NCBI RefSeq assembly: GCF_932526225.1
Contig: NC_064043.1
Coordinates: 13,762,085 to 13,826,084, forward strand
Origin: Nematostella vectensis
Lineage: Eukaryota; Cnidaria; Anthozoa; Actiniaria; Edwardsiidae
Length of the DNA stretch: 64,000 nt
Direction of reading: 5' to 3'
A program made the translations under genes and the position numbers. The notes beneath the pieces were generated by a model that ran no database searches, was not told the DNA's origin, and saw nothing but the letters and a program-made list of their open reading frames with translations. Numbering within the stretch: the first letter of the stretch is position 1; each line of letters opens with the position of its first letter. Shown here piece after piece: positions 39,403 through 52,100 of this stretch.

Positions 39403-40497
39403 TCACTTGTGCGCCACAAACGCGGCAAAAGCGTGGATGGTATACCACCCATTACTAGTTCCGCCCCATCCCATGTGAAGATAGAAGTCATCTTCCCACT
39501 GTGTTCGCCAGGGATAGCACTTCCATCGTCCCCAGATCTTGTGGCACGTGCGAAATTTTCTGGAACGGACTGCGTATTTGGTGGCGACTGCGTAATGCAT
39601 GGATCCTCCGGTCCAGATACCAACGACCACCGGGTACTTGTACGTTTTGATTGCTCTTGAGACTTTTTTTCGGATCCAGGTTTTTGTCACCCCTGCCCAA
39701 GAAAGCCAGTGGGTGTAGCTCCAAATTCCACCACTCCCTTGTCTTGCCCGGAAGAAGTCTCGCACCAGTTTCATTCCAGAAGGAAACGTCGCACCGCTGC
39801 TGCCAAGACAAAACGTCCGCATTCTCTTGTTGATCGAGACGATGTACTTCTTTAAGTTATTGTCGTTTGAATACAGATACTTTGGCGCTCTTCCATGAGG
39901 ATACAGACTTGAGCTCCATCCGGAAACCCGGTCATAGTACCCGAATACTTGTGCCCAGGCCACAGGACCACAGCCAACTTGGCAACCCCCATATTTGAAC
40001 TGGTGATAGTCGGGAAAATCATACTCATAAGGCACTCTGTAGATTTCCCAAGCGCTCCAGCTCTGGTACTCTCGTTTCCTGCCCCAAGCCCTCACGGATA
40101 ACTTCTTCTCGTCTTTTGTCTCGGGGGATACTCTTGCGATCTCATTTTCCTTGTTCTCGACTGGTGCATCGTGGCTCATCGCGGACATATCGTGCTCGTC
40201 AGGGTGGTGTTTAGCTTTCACGGTGGGTAATTTGACAATGTTGTCAAATGTGTTCTGCTTGTTCTTTGAGGGCTTGGCTTTAGGGGTGTCATCCATTGTA
40301 CCACCGGATATTGGATTCGGATCAGGAGGGCTGTCTGAGTCGTCGTTTGCAGTCGTATCGCGGCCATATCCTTGGTATTCATCGATGTCGGGCTGGACCT
40401 CGGCTTCATGTGACTGGTGGCTGGCTTCTTTGGGGATTGGTTCAGCTCCTGATGCTGCCATGATTGACATGAGCAGCAGAACAACCCAAAGCTTCAT
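39403..40497 (-). CDS. Secreted papain-fold (C10/C39-like) cysteine peptidase-like protein
   Basis: A single open frame of 364 codons. Residues 1-19 (MKLWVVLLLMSIMAASGAEP) form a clear signal peptide. Residues about 20-135 are acidic and low in complexity, like a propeptide, ending at a basic stretch WGRKREYQSW that could be cut. The carboxy 220 residues show a papain-like layout: GCQVGCGPVAWAQVFGYYDR (candidate catalytic Cys within GCGPVAW), GGSMHYAVATKYAV (candidate His), and LHMGWGGTSNGWYTIHAF, which resembles the N-x-GWGG...NGYY segment of streptopain-like and bacterial C39-like folds, with His where Asn is usual. Many aromatic and basic residues suggest an extracellular stable domain. 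A CAG acceptor sits directly before the ATG and a donor GTAAGG at 40760, so a noncoding first exon beginning beyond 40761 is likely. Function is inferred from fold only; an inactive or lectin-like derivative is possible. Confidence 0.7.
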   Translation of the reverse strand: MKLWVVLLLMSIMAASGAEPIPKEASHQSHEAEVQPDIDEYQGYGRDTTANDDSDSPPDPNPISGGTMDDTPKAKPSKNKQNTFDNIVKLPTVKAKHHPDEHDMSAMSHDAPVENKENEIARVSPETKDEKKLSVRAWGRKREYQSWSAWEIYRVPYEYDFPDYHQFKYGGCQVGCGPVAWAQVFGYYDRVSGWSSSLYPHGRAPKYLYSNDNNLKKYIVSINKRMRTFCLGSSGATFPSGMKLVRDFFRARQGSGGIWSYTHWLSWAGVTKTWIRKKVSRAIKTYKYPVVVGIWTGGSMHYAVATKYAVRSRKFRTCHKIWGRWKCYPWRTQWEDDFYLHMGWGGTSNGWYTIHAFAAFVAHK

Positions 40498-40761
40498 CTG
40501 AAATTCGTCAAAAGCTTTTTTTTATTAGTTATCAAGTCCTCTTATGAAAACTTGTGTTATTCGCATCATAGTTAATGTTGGCACATTGTGTAAAAACACT
40601 CCTTAGCATAAAATCAAAAACTGTCTCTGTATTTGTATTTGTATGGGCAGTGTTCACTATCAAGATTTACAGGCGTACCAATTCTTGATTATTCCAATCA
40701 TTATTCATAACCAGAAAGCGAAGTAAATAAAAACCTTTGAAAGGGTGTTTGGCACCTTACC

Positions 40762-43113
40762 TTTGGACAAAGTAGTTCTAGGCTGACTGCCTGCTTGATC
40801 TATTAGTCGTAGATGAGATGATATGTGAAGTACTGTGGAATCTCTTCAGAACCAATGTCATCTGTAGTTTCATCTCTGTAACAAACCATCATTTGTACCA
40901 TTTCTCGCAAATCACGTGTTACCTTTGCTCATACCAAATTTGGTCATTTAAATTTCCTATTGGTCGTTTGTACCTGGAACATGAAATTACGAATTCAAAA
41001 TAAATATTTGGATTGTTTTCATGTGTTTGCAGGCATGTATAGGAAGTTCATAGATCAGCTTTCCTTTAAGAATGTTGATTTGATATATGAATATGAATGG
41101 AAACACGTTTGTTATGAAGGAATTGTTAATCAATGCAAAAGTCGTTTCCGACACGTCAGATATTTACTTTCACTTTCCATTCGACATTTCACTTATTTGC
41201 TTTACGTGGATTTCTTCATTGTTTGACTAAGCATGCGTAGTTACTGTTCAGCAAAACAGGTTTTATATTTGCCAGGCTAAAATAACAGTTTAACGATTAC
41301 TTTTATCCTTAATCTTACCGCTGTTCCATTACTTAATTTTGCATATTACTATAGTCAAACTATTCCTTTTATACTGCTCTTGCTATTTCTATCGAAGGAA
41401 TTTATTCTAAGTCATTTATTATTTCATCGTTGATTTTCTTCCCAAAGTCAACACCCGATCTTCTATTCTTACATCATCCTTTAAACCAGTTTGACCAGTT
41501 TATTAATGAGATTAGTATAAATTGAGCAGCATAGTAACTAGCTCTAGGATTGTACTGTAACTGTTGCGAGGACACTACACGGCAGTGCTCTAGGTTGGTT
41601 TAGTCAGGACTCTCTAAAGCTGGCTTCGTCAACTTTCCGGGAAAGAGATGTTCCTTCACTACCTTCCGAAAGTACTTGCCTTCGTACAGCCAATCTCCCG
41701 CTAGCCAGTGGTAGCTCTACCATTTGTAAACACTCAAGCGGTGCAATAAAGAACAAAGAAGACGGTCAACCCTTGCTCAGCGTGTACGATCCCCGGCTAC
41801 CCCCAATACCATAAAAGAACCACCCAAAACCTCGTAACACACGTTCATTACAAGTTACACCCATCTTTAAATGCATTCAAAAGTATATGTTGAAATATTA
41901 TCTTGGTTCATACTTTGCTCTACAATAACATCTTCTATTACCAATGTCATGCTGTCTTACTGTAATGGGAACAGGAAATTAGTGTCAAAAGTTTTGAAGG
42001 AATGTTTGTAAAACGACACTGTTATTGGGATTTGGGAAAATACGAGCGACCGGAATCTACTGTGCAAAAAAATTAAGAAGTTCCTCAATACACCAAAACG
42101 TATTCGAACAATAGAAAAAAATCCTGGCGCTCGGATGAGAGAAAAAAGATTAAGAAAGCTAATCAGGGAGTGTCAAAAAGCAAAAAGCCAACAAAATGGC
42201 CTTTGAAGACGAAGGTTGACCAGATGAGAAAGAATATAACCTACCTAATGAAGGATGAATATATGAATAAAATTTATCAACTATTGCGTTAAAACTGGTT
42301 GAAAAAAGGAAATCATTAATATAAGGAACCCTAGTCTATGTACTGTTTTTATCAAATCGCGGTAAAAGATATTATTTTCTTTAGAGAGTCATTAAATTCT
42401 ACACTTTTCCCAACGCACAGGTGCGCAGTCCTAGGTATCAAATGAAAAAAAAATGTTAGTATTTGCGAAGATCCTTCAAGATATGAAATGACCTACACTT
42501 CACTTTGCCCCACAACAACTTCGTGGTAAGATACAGGCAGATGAAAATCTTTATGCGCTATGCTACTAGCTGACATTTTCATGTTTGACCAGCTCAATCA
42601 ATGAGCCCGTCCAGTCATTGAACACAAGGCAGAACCTCTAGTCTCCAGCGGTTTAATTCCCCATCTTTCCTGGTTACTGATACGCCTAGAATATTCCATC
42701 TTGGAATAAGGGCCTCAAACACCACAGGAAACGCACCATAAAACGGGACTTGATGATTTCTTATGCAAATGAACGTTAATTGTTATCTTTACTTGACATT
42801 ACGCTTCTAGCACATTTTGGCACGGAAAAGTAAGATGCACCCAACACTAGTTCAAAGACATAAAACAGATATTTCCTTCGCCAAACGGTCCTTAGATTTG
42901 AAACAAATCTTATCAAACTCGCTATCTTAACCATATGGTATGGGACGTGACAGTCAAATTCCATTTCGAAAAACTCCTGCTGATAAAAATTAATCAAGGT
43001 TTCTCTATTACACACTACACTCTTTCGAATGCCATTTGACAACGAGTGTCAAAGTAGAAAGGAAAGAAAAGAAGAAAGAAGAGGAAAAACATCCATGGTT
43101 TGCAAAGTGCATC
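40762..43113. other. Intergenic region between divergent genes
   Basis: The region lies between the peptidase-like gene (minus) and the MAM-LRR gene (plus). Apart from an LTR-like stretch at 41562-41839 no repeat or gene is recognised; open frames at 40960-41226 and 42776-43042 lack similarity. Confidence 0.5.
41562..41839 (+). mobile_element. Possible solo LTR
   Basis: The stretch starts TGTTGCGAGG and ends CCTCGTAACA, imperfect inverted ends with TG...CA termini, and has GCAATAAAG near its 3' end as LTRs do. No convincing target-site duplication and no second LTR are seen. Confidence 0.3.
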
Positions 43114-46100
43114 ATGGCGTGGTCGTTGCTGTTACTGCTTCTGAAAGTTCTGTTAATTCAAGGTGATACTGTGGGTTCTACTAGTTTGTCTTGATTTTTT
43201 CATTTCTGTGATATTGTGGTTTCTAAGTTTGCTTTTTTGTTTGTCTTGAATTTCATTTCTGTTTTTCTATCCTCTAGGAGTAGACTCACTGTCATGTGAA
43301 TTCAACAAGGATTTTTGTGGATGGCAGCACCCAGTAAATGCCACGGATAAATGGATCTTGACTTCAGAACTGCACGGTAAGCGAAAAATCATGTTTTAAG
43401 CCAAGATGTTTTCACCATTCATTAAGGGCCAGAGACAATTTTAAAATGGTTGAGAAATCTGACAGATTTCTGACAGATGGCTACTATTTTAGTTAAACGC
43501 ACGGGAAGGAAATAAAAAACAAGAATAAAATATTATAATATTTATAAATATTATAATTTTTAATATAAATATTATAATTCAAAAATGGTTCGAAAAGCTA
43601 AACAGACATAAAAGTCGGGCAAATTAAAAATCGGGTTAAAAACATAAAGCAAATCAAAAGAAACAAAATCGCTAAATAGCACTTTTAAAAGTGGAAACGG
43701 TGAAAATAAAAACGGAAATCAAATGGGACAAAATAAAAATGCTAAATAACACTTTAAAAATTGTAAACGGCGAAAATTAAAAAGAAAAGGGAAGAAAGAA
43801 AAACAAAAAGCAAAAAACCAAAGACATAAACAATGCGTGGCCTTTCTCGGCATCCAAACTTATGAGATATTCGTGCAACTGGTGCAACATTTTAAAATAC
43901 TACCATCTTTGTATTTATCTTTACATAAAGACATCATATCTAAAATTTCTTTGGTCCTTTAGATTTAGCAACATGGTAAGCACTGTTTTCAATGCTCAAA
44001 CACGATAAAAAAAAAACATCCAAGGGAGGACACACGATCATAGACCCATCCAAGGGAGAAGCGCACGAACATAGCCCAATCGAAGGGGGGAGGAGCACAA
44101 TAATAAATGTGAACTTTAAAAGCACACTAGCATACACACATTGGCACCAGTCGGGCCAAGACGGGACGCTAGCACAGTCTATTACCCGAGCAGTTCGGCA
44201 ACCATGGACAGCTGTTTCGTCCTTATTAGGACTCGTCAGCATGGCATAGCCGTTTTGCCTCAGTTAAACTTCATTGGCAAAAAAACTGCAGGGCGACTTC
44301 GACTCGAACGAAGTGCTTTAAACCACAGCTTAGATCCATGTGGGATCTAGAGCTGCGACCGGGCTAGCGTGATGCCAATTGTGCGGATCACGCATGTGAC
44401 CTTTGCTAGTCTAAAACTCCGTCGGATAGCCAAACTATCCTTGCGAGTATGTATACATAAATGTGAACTTTAAAAGCACACTAGCATACACACATTGGCA
44501 CCAGTCGGGCCAAGACGGGACGCTAGCACAGTCTATTACCCGAGCAGTTCGGCAACCATGGACAGCTGTTCCGTCCTCATTATTGAGACTCGTCAGCATG
44601 GCATAGCCGGTTTGCCTCAGTTAAATTTCATTGGCAAAAAAACTGCAGGGCGACTTCGACTCGAACGAAGTGCTTTAAACCACAGCTTAGATCCATGTGG
44701 GATCTAGAGCTGCGACCGGGCTAGCGTGATGCCAATTGTGCGGATCACGCATGCGACCTTTGCTAGTCTAAAACTCCGTCGGATAGCCAAACTATCCTTG
44801 CGAGTATGTATACATAAATGTGAACTTTAAAAGCACACTAGCATACACACATTGGCACCAGTCGGGCCAAGACGGGACGCTAGCACAGTCTATTACCGGC
44901 TATGCCATGCTATACCGGCTATGCCGGCTATGCCATGCTGACGAGTCCTAAAAAGGACGAAACAGCTGTCCATGGTTGCCAAACTGCACGGGTAATAGAC
45001 TGTGCTAGCGTCCCGTCTTGGCCCGACTGGTGCCAATGTGTGTATGCTAGTGTGCTTCTAAAGTTCACAATAATAAACCCATCCAAGAAAGAGACACGAT
45101 CATAGACCCATGCAAGGGGGGAGAGGCACGATCATAGACCCATCCCAGGGGGGAGGGGCACGATCAATAGCCTCATCCGAGGGGGAGGGGCACGATCATA
45201 GCCCCATCCAAGGGGGGGAGGGGCACTATCATAGACCCATCCAAGAGGGAGGGGCACGATCAGAGACCCATCCAAGGGAGAGGGGCACGAACATAGCCCC
45301 ATCGAAGGGTGGACACACGATAATAGCCCCATCCAAGGGGGGAGGGGCACAATAATAGACCCATCCAAGGAAAGAGACACGATCATAGACCCATGCAAAG
45401 GGGGAGGGGCACGATCATAGACCCATCCCAGGGGGGAGGGGCACGATCATAGACCCATGCAAGGGGGGAGGGGCACGATCATAGCCTCATCCAAGGGGAG
45501 AGGGGCACTATCATAGACCCATCCAATGGGGGACACACGATCATAGACCCATGCAAGGGGGGAGGGGCACGATCATAGCCCCATCCAAGGGGGAGACGGG
45601 CACTATCATAGACCCATCCAAGGGGGAGGGGCACGATCATAGAACCATCCAATGGGGGACACACGATCATAGACCCATGCAAGGGGGAGGGGCACGATCA
45701 TAGACCCATGCAAGGGGGGAGGGGCACGATCATAGCCCCATGCAAGGGGGGAGGGGCACTATCATAGACCAATCCAAGAGGGAGGGGCACGATCATATAC
45801 CCATGCAAGGGGGGAGGGGCACGATCATAGCCCCATCCAAGGGGGGAGGGGCACTATCATAGACCCATTCAAGGGAGGAGACACGATCATAGACCCATGC
45901 AAGGGGGGAGGGAAACGCTCATAGACCCATCCAAGGGGGAGGGGCACTATCATAGACCCATCCAATGGGGGACACACGATCATAGACCCATGCAAGGGGG
46001 GGAGCACGGTCATAGCCCCATCCAAGGTGGGAGGGGCACGATCATAGACCCATCCAATGGGGGAGGGGCACTATCATAGACCCATCCAATGGGGGACACA

Positions 46101-49100
46101 CGATCATAGACCCATGCAAGGGGGGACACACGATCATAGCCCCATCCAAGGGGGGAGGGGCACGACCATAGACCCATCCAATGGGGAAGGGACACGATCT
46201 TAGACCCATCCAAGGGGGGGACACACGATCAAAGACCCATCCAATAGGGGAGAGGCACGATCATAGACCTATCCAAGGGGGGACAAACGATCATAGGCCC
46301 ATCCAAGGGGGATGGACACGATCATTGACCCATCCGAGGGGGGAGGGGCACGATCATAGACCGATCCAAGGGGGGAGGGGCACTATCATAGACCTATCCA
46401 AGGGGGGGTAAACGATCATAGACCCATCCAAGGGGGAGGGCACAATCATAGACCCATCCAATGGGGAAGAGGCACGATCATAGACCCATCCGACGGGGGG
46501 GGGGAAAGATCATAGACCCATCCAAGGTGGGAGGGACACGATCATAGACCTATCCAAGGGGGAACACACGATCATTGACCCGTCCAAGGGGGAGGGGCAC
46601 GATCATAGACCCTTCCGAGGGGGGAGGGGCACGATCATAGACCATCCGAGGGGAGAGGTGCACGATCATAGACCCATCCATTGGGGGAGGGGCACGATCA
46701 TAGACCCGTCCGAGGGGGGAGGAGCACGATTATAGACCTATCCAAGGGGGGAGGGGCACGATCATAGACCCATCCGAGGGGGGACACACGATCCCACCCA
46801 AGGGTGGACACACGGTCATAGGCTCATCCAAGGGGAGAGGGGCACAATCTTAGACCTATACAAGGGGGGACAAACGATCTTAGACCCATCCAAGGGGGGA
46901 GGGATACGATCAAAACCCATCCAATGGGGGACACACGATCATAGACCTTTCCAAGAGGGGAGGGGCACGATCATAGACCCATCCGAGGGGGAGGGGCATG
47001 ATCATAGACCGATCCAATGGGGGAGGTGCACGACCATAGAACTATCCAAGGGGGAAAACACGATCATAGACCCATCCAAGAGGGGAAAGGCACGATCATA
47101 GACTCATCCGAGGGGGGAGGGGCGTGATCATAGACCCATCAAATGGGGGAGGGGCACGACCATAGACCTATCCAAGGGGGGACACACGATCATAGACCCA
47201 TGCAAGAGGGGAGGGGCACGATCATAGACTTATCCGAGGGTGGAGGGGCACGATCATAGACCCATTCAATGGGAAAGGGGCAAGATCATAGAACCATCCG
47301 AGGGGGAGGAGCACGATCATAGGCCCATCCAAGGGGGACCACACGATCATAGACCCATCCAATGGGGCACGATCATAGACCCATCCATAGACCAATCCAA
47401 TGGGGAAGGGGCACGATCATAGACCCATCCGACGGGGGAGGGGCATTATCATATACCGATCCAAGGGGGGAGGGGCACGATCATAGACCTATCCAAGGGG
47501 GGACAAACGATCATAGGCCAATCCAAGGGGGAGGGGCACGATCATTGACCCTTCCTAGGGGGGAGGGGCACGATCATAGACCGATCCAAGAGGGGAGGGG
47601 CACGATCATAGACCTATTCAAGGGGGGAGAAACGATCATAGACCCATCCAAGGGGAAGGGGCACAATCATAGGCCCATCCAATGGGGGAGAGGCACGATC
47701 ATAGACCCATGCAAGGGGGAGGGGGGCACGGTCATTGCCCCATCCAAGGTGGGAGGGGCACGATTATAGACCCATCCAATGGGGGAGGGGCACTATCATA
47801 GACCCATCCAATGGGGGACACACGATCATAGACCCATGCAAGGGGGGACACACCATCATAGCCCCATCCAAGGGGGGAGGGGCACGACCATAGACCCATC
47901 CAATGGAAAGCGGCACGATCTTAGACCCATCCAAGCGGGGGACACACGATCATAGACCCATCCAATAGGGGAGAGGCACGATCATAGACCTATCCGAGGG
48001 GGGAGGGGCACGATCATAGACCTATCCAAGGGGGGACAAACGATCATAGGCCCATCCAAGATGGATGGACACGATCATTGACCCATCCGAGGGGGGAGGG
48101 GCACGATCATAGAACGATCCAAGGAGGGAAGGGGCACTATCATAGACCTATCCAAGGGGGTATAAACGATCATAGACCCATCCAAGGGGGAGGGGCACAA
48201 TCAAAGACCCATCCAATGGGGAAGAGGCACGATCATAGACACATCCGAGGGGGGGCGGAAAGATCATAGACCCATCCAAGGTGGGAGGGACACGATCATA
48301 GACCTATCCAAGGGGGGACACACGATCATTGACCCATCCAAGGGGGAGGGACACGATCATAGACTCTTCCGAGAGGGGAGGGGCACGATCATGGACCAAT
48401 CCAAGTGGGGAGGGACACGATCATAGACCTATCCAAGGGGGGGGACAAACGATCATAGATCCATTCCAGGGGGGAGGAGCACGATCATAGACCCATCCAA
48501 GGGGGAGGGACACGATCATAGACTCTTCCGAGAGGGGAGGGGCACGATCATGGACCAATCCAAGTGGGGAGGGACACGATCATAGACCTATCCAAGGGGG
48601 GACACACGATCATAGACCCATTCAAGTGTGGAGGGGCACGATCATAGACCCATCCGAGGGAGGAGGGGCACAATCATAGCCACATCCAAGGGGGGGAGGG
48701 GCACGATCATAGACCATCCGAGGGGGGAGGTGCACGATCATAGACCCATCCATTGGGGGAGGGGCACGATCATAGACCCGTCCGAGGGGGGAGGAGCACG
48801 ATCATAGACCTATCCAAGGGGGAAGGGGCACGATCATAGACTAATCCGAGGGGAAGGGGCACAATCATAGCCCAATCCAACAGGGGACACACGACCATAG
48901 CCCCATCCAAGGGGGGAGGGGCACGATCATAGCCCCATCCAACGGGGGACACAAGATCATAGCCCAATCCAAGGGTAGACACACGATCATAGGCTCATCC
49001 AAGGGGGGAGGGGGACAATCATAGACCTATACAAGGGGGGACAAACAATCATAGACCCATGCAAGAGGGGAGGGGCACGGTCATAGACCCATCCGAGGGG

Positions 49101-52100
49101 GAGGGGCATGATCATAGACCCATCCAATGGGGGAGGTGCACGACCATAGGACTACCCAAGGGGGACACACGATCATAGACCCATGCAAGAGGGGAGGGGC
49201 ACGGTCATAGACTTATCCGAGGGTGGAGGGGCACGATCATAGACCCATCCAATGGGGAAGGGACAAGATCATAGAAAAATCCGAGGGGGAGGAGCACGAT
49301 CATGGGCCCATCCAAGCGGGACCACACGATCATAGACCCATCCAATGGGGCACGATCATAGACCCATCCATAGACCCATCCAATGGGGAAGGGGCACGAT
49401 CATAGACCCATTCAAGGGGGGAGGAGCACGATCATAGACCCATCCAATGGGGGAGAGGCACGATCAAAGACTCATCCAAGGGGGGAGGGATACGATCATA
49501 GACCCTTCCGAGAGGGGAGGGGCACGATCATAGACCGATCCAAGTGGGGAGGGACACGATCATAGACCTATCCAAGGGGGGGGGGGACAAACGATCATAG
49601 ATCCATTCCAGCGGGGAGGAGCACGATCATAGTCCCATCCAATGGGGGAGAGGCACGATCAAAGACCCATCCAAGGGGGGAGGGATACGATCATAGACCC
49701 TTCCGAGAGGGGAGGGGCACGATCATAGACCGATCCAAGTGGGGAGGGACACGATCATAGACCTATCAAAGGGGGGGGAGAAACGATCATAGATCCATTC
49801 AAGGGGGGAGGAGCACGATCATAGACCCATCCAATGGGGGAGAGGCACGATCAAAGACCCATCCAAGGGGTGAGGGATACGATCAAAAACCCATCCAAGG
49901 GGGGACACACGATCATAGACCCATTCAAGTGTGGAGGGGCACGATCATAGACCCATCCGAGGGGGGAGGGGCACAATCATAGCCACATCCAAGAGGGTAG
50001 GGGCACGGTCATAGACTTATCCGAGGGTGGAGGGGCACGATCATAGACCCATCCAATGGGGAAGGGACAAGATCATAGAAAAATCCGAGGGGGAGGAGCA
50101 CGATCATGGGCCCATCCAAGCGGGACCACACGATCATAGACCCATCCAATGGGGCACGATCATAGACCCATCCATAGACCCATCCAATGGGGAAGGGGCA
50201 CGATTATAGACCCATCCAAGGAGGGAGGAGCACGATCATAGACCCATTCAATGGGGGAGAGGCACGATGAAAGACTCATCCAAGGGGGAAGGGATAAGAT
50301 CATAGACCCTTCCGAGAGGGGAGGGGCACGATCATAGCCCCATTCAAGGGGGGACACACGATCATAGCTCCATCCAAGGGGGAGGGGCACAATCATAGAC
50401 CCATCCAAGGGGGGACACACGATCATAGCCCCATCCAAGGGGGGAGGGGCACAATCATAGACCCATTCAAGGGGGAGCGATACGATCATAGCCCCACCCA
50501 AGGGGGGACACTCGATGATAGACCCATCCAAGGGGGGGACATACGATCATAGACCCATCCAAGGGGGGGCACACGATCATAGACTTATCCAAGGAAGGGG
50601 AACACACGATCATATTCCCATCCAAGGGAGTGAAACAGGATCATAGATACATTCAAGGGGCATCCTCGGAAACCCCTGGATATTTTGCTATAATGTTTCA
50701 CTCGTTAGAGCAAAATACCCCTGGGTTTCCGAGGATGTCCAAGGGGGAGGGCAAACGATCATAGGCCCATCCAAGAGGGGGCACACGATCATAGCCCCAT
50801 CCAAGGGGGGGGGGAGGGGCACAATCATAGGCCCATCCAAGGGGGAGGGATACGATCATAGCCCCACCCAAGGGGGGACACTCGATGATAGACCCATCCA
50901 AGGGGGGGGTCATACTATCATAGACCCATCCAAGGGGGGGCACACGATCATAGACTTATCCAAGGAAGGGGAACACGCGATCATATTCCCATCCAAGGGA
51001 GTGAAACACGATCATAGATACATTCAAGTGGCATCCTCGGAAACCCAGGGATATTTTGCTATAATGTTTCATTCGTTAGAGCAAAATACCCCTGGGTTTC
51101 CGAGGATGTCCAAGGGGGAGGGCAAACGATCATAGGCCCATCCAAGAGGGGGCACACGATCATAGGCTCTTCCAAGGGGGGGGGGGGTTGCACGATCATG
51201 GACCCATCCAAGGGAGGGTACACGATCATAGATTTAACCAAGGGGGACACTAGATTATAGAAATGTGGATTTTAAAAGCACACTAGCATACACACATTTG
51301 CACCCGTGCAGTTCGGCAACCATGGACAGCTGTTTCGTCCTTATTAGGACTCGTCAGCATGGCATAGCCGGTTAGATTATAGACCTATCCAAAGTGGGGA
51401 CACATGATCATGGACCCATCAAAGAGGGGACAATGGATCATAGACCCATAAAAGGGGGGGGCATAGATCCTAGACTTATTCAAGGGGGGACACACGATCC
51501 TAGACCCATCCAAGGGGGGACGCACGATCATGGACCCCTTTAAGTGGGGCACACGATCATAGACCCATGGATGAGATTTATATAGGAGTCGCTGCCAGTG
51601 CCGTAACGTCTTTAGGGGCCCCAGGGGGAATGGACCGTACCTTTGTACGCCTTTCACATCAAGTGCCTCTTGTGTGTATTGTTAGTAAGCACTCTTACTG
51701 GGGGTGGTCACTGTCAGATGGTTTATTGCGTCCCCAGTGTTTTTTTTACGTCCCAGGTTAGGGATTCAGGTTAGGGCAGTGCAGCTTTAAGAGACAGGAC
51801 CTCCGGTCTAGTGTCCAGGAAACACAAGAGAAAAACTTCAACTCACTTGTAACACAAATTCGAATCAAGGCAGGAACCTGGAAAAAATCCCCAGTCATAG
51901 GCCAGGACTGGAACCTTTTCCACAGCGTCGAGAATACACCACGGCAGCCGTGCTTCTTTTCTTTCAAGTTATATGTAAATGGCCATTAGGGGCGTGGCTG
52001 TTAGTGCTGTCCTAAAGATTCTCCAAATTTCTTAAAAAAAAATCCAAAAATCTCAAAAAGTTGCTAAAAGTTGCCCAAAAAATCGCAAAAGTTGCCACAA

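Larger units (their letters stand above)
44102..45070 (-). mobile_element. Retrozyme/Penelope-terminus-like tandem cassette with hammerhead ribozymes
   Basis: A unit beginning ATAAATGTGAACTTTAAAAG is repeated at 44102, 44457 and 44814 (355 and 357 bases apart). Each full unit holds a hammerhead motif on the minus strand; predicted cleavage sites of units one and two are 354 bases apart. The third copy stops after about 80 bases and is joined to an inverted copy (44896-45070) that carries a plus-strand hammerhead, making an 80-bp foldback. Tandem ~350-bp units with type I hammerheads are known from retrozymes and the terminal repeats of Penelope-like elements in animals; no reverse transcriptase is seen here. 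Confidence 0.75.
44008..51570. repeat. 7.5-kb G-rich satellite in intron 2 of the MAM-LRR gene
   Basis: Units of about 31-33 bp, consensus CACGATCATAGACCC followed by ATCCAAGGGGGGAGGGG, are repeated roughly 200 times. Two main forms alternate (GGGGCACGATCA and GGACACACGATCA). Blocks are duplicated at larger scale, for example 49200-49420 and 50005-50225 are nearly identical at an offset of about 804 bases. Hammerhead-bearing cassettes lie inside the array at 44102-45070 and 51263-51370, and a 77-bp hairpin occurs twice. No coding function; frames of 60-135 codons are repeat artefacts. Confidence 0.95.

Noticed and set aside
44141-44707. Near-identical 69-70 codon frames in the tandem cassettes
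   Set aside because: They reflect cassette duplication; the conserved element there is the hammerhead RNA on the other strand.
45110-50943. Many 60-135 codon frames and a repeat-spacer look reminiscent of CRISPR
   Set aside because: The units are continuous tandem repeats with no unique spacers, in an animal intron. This is a satellite.
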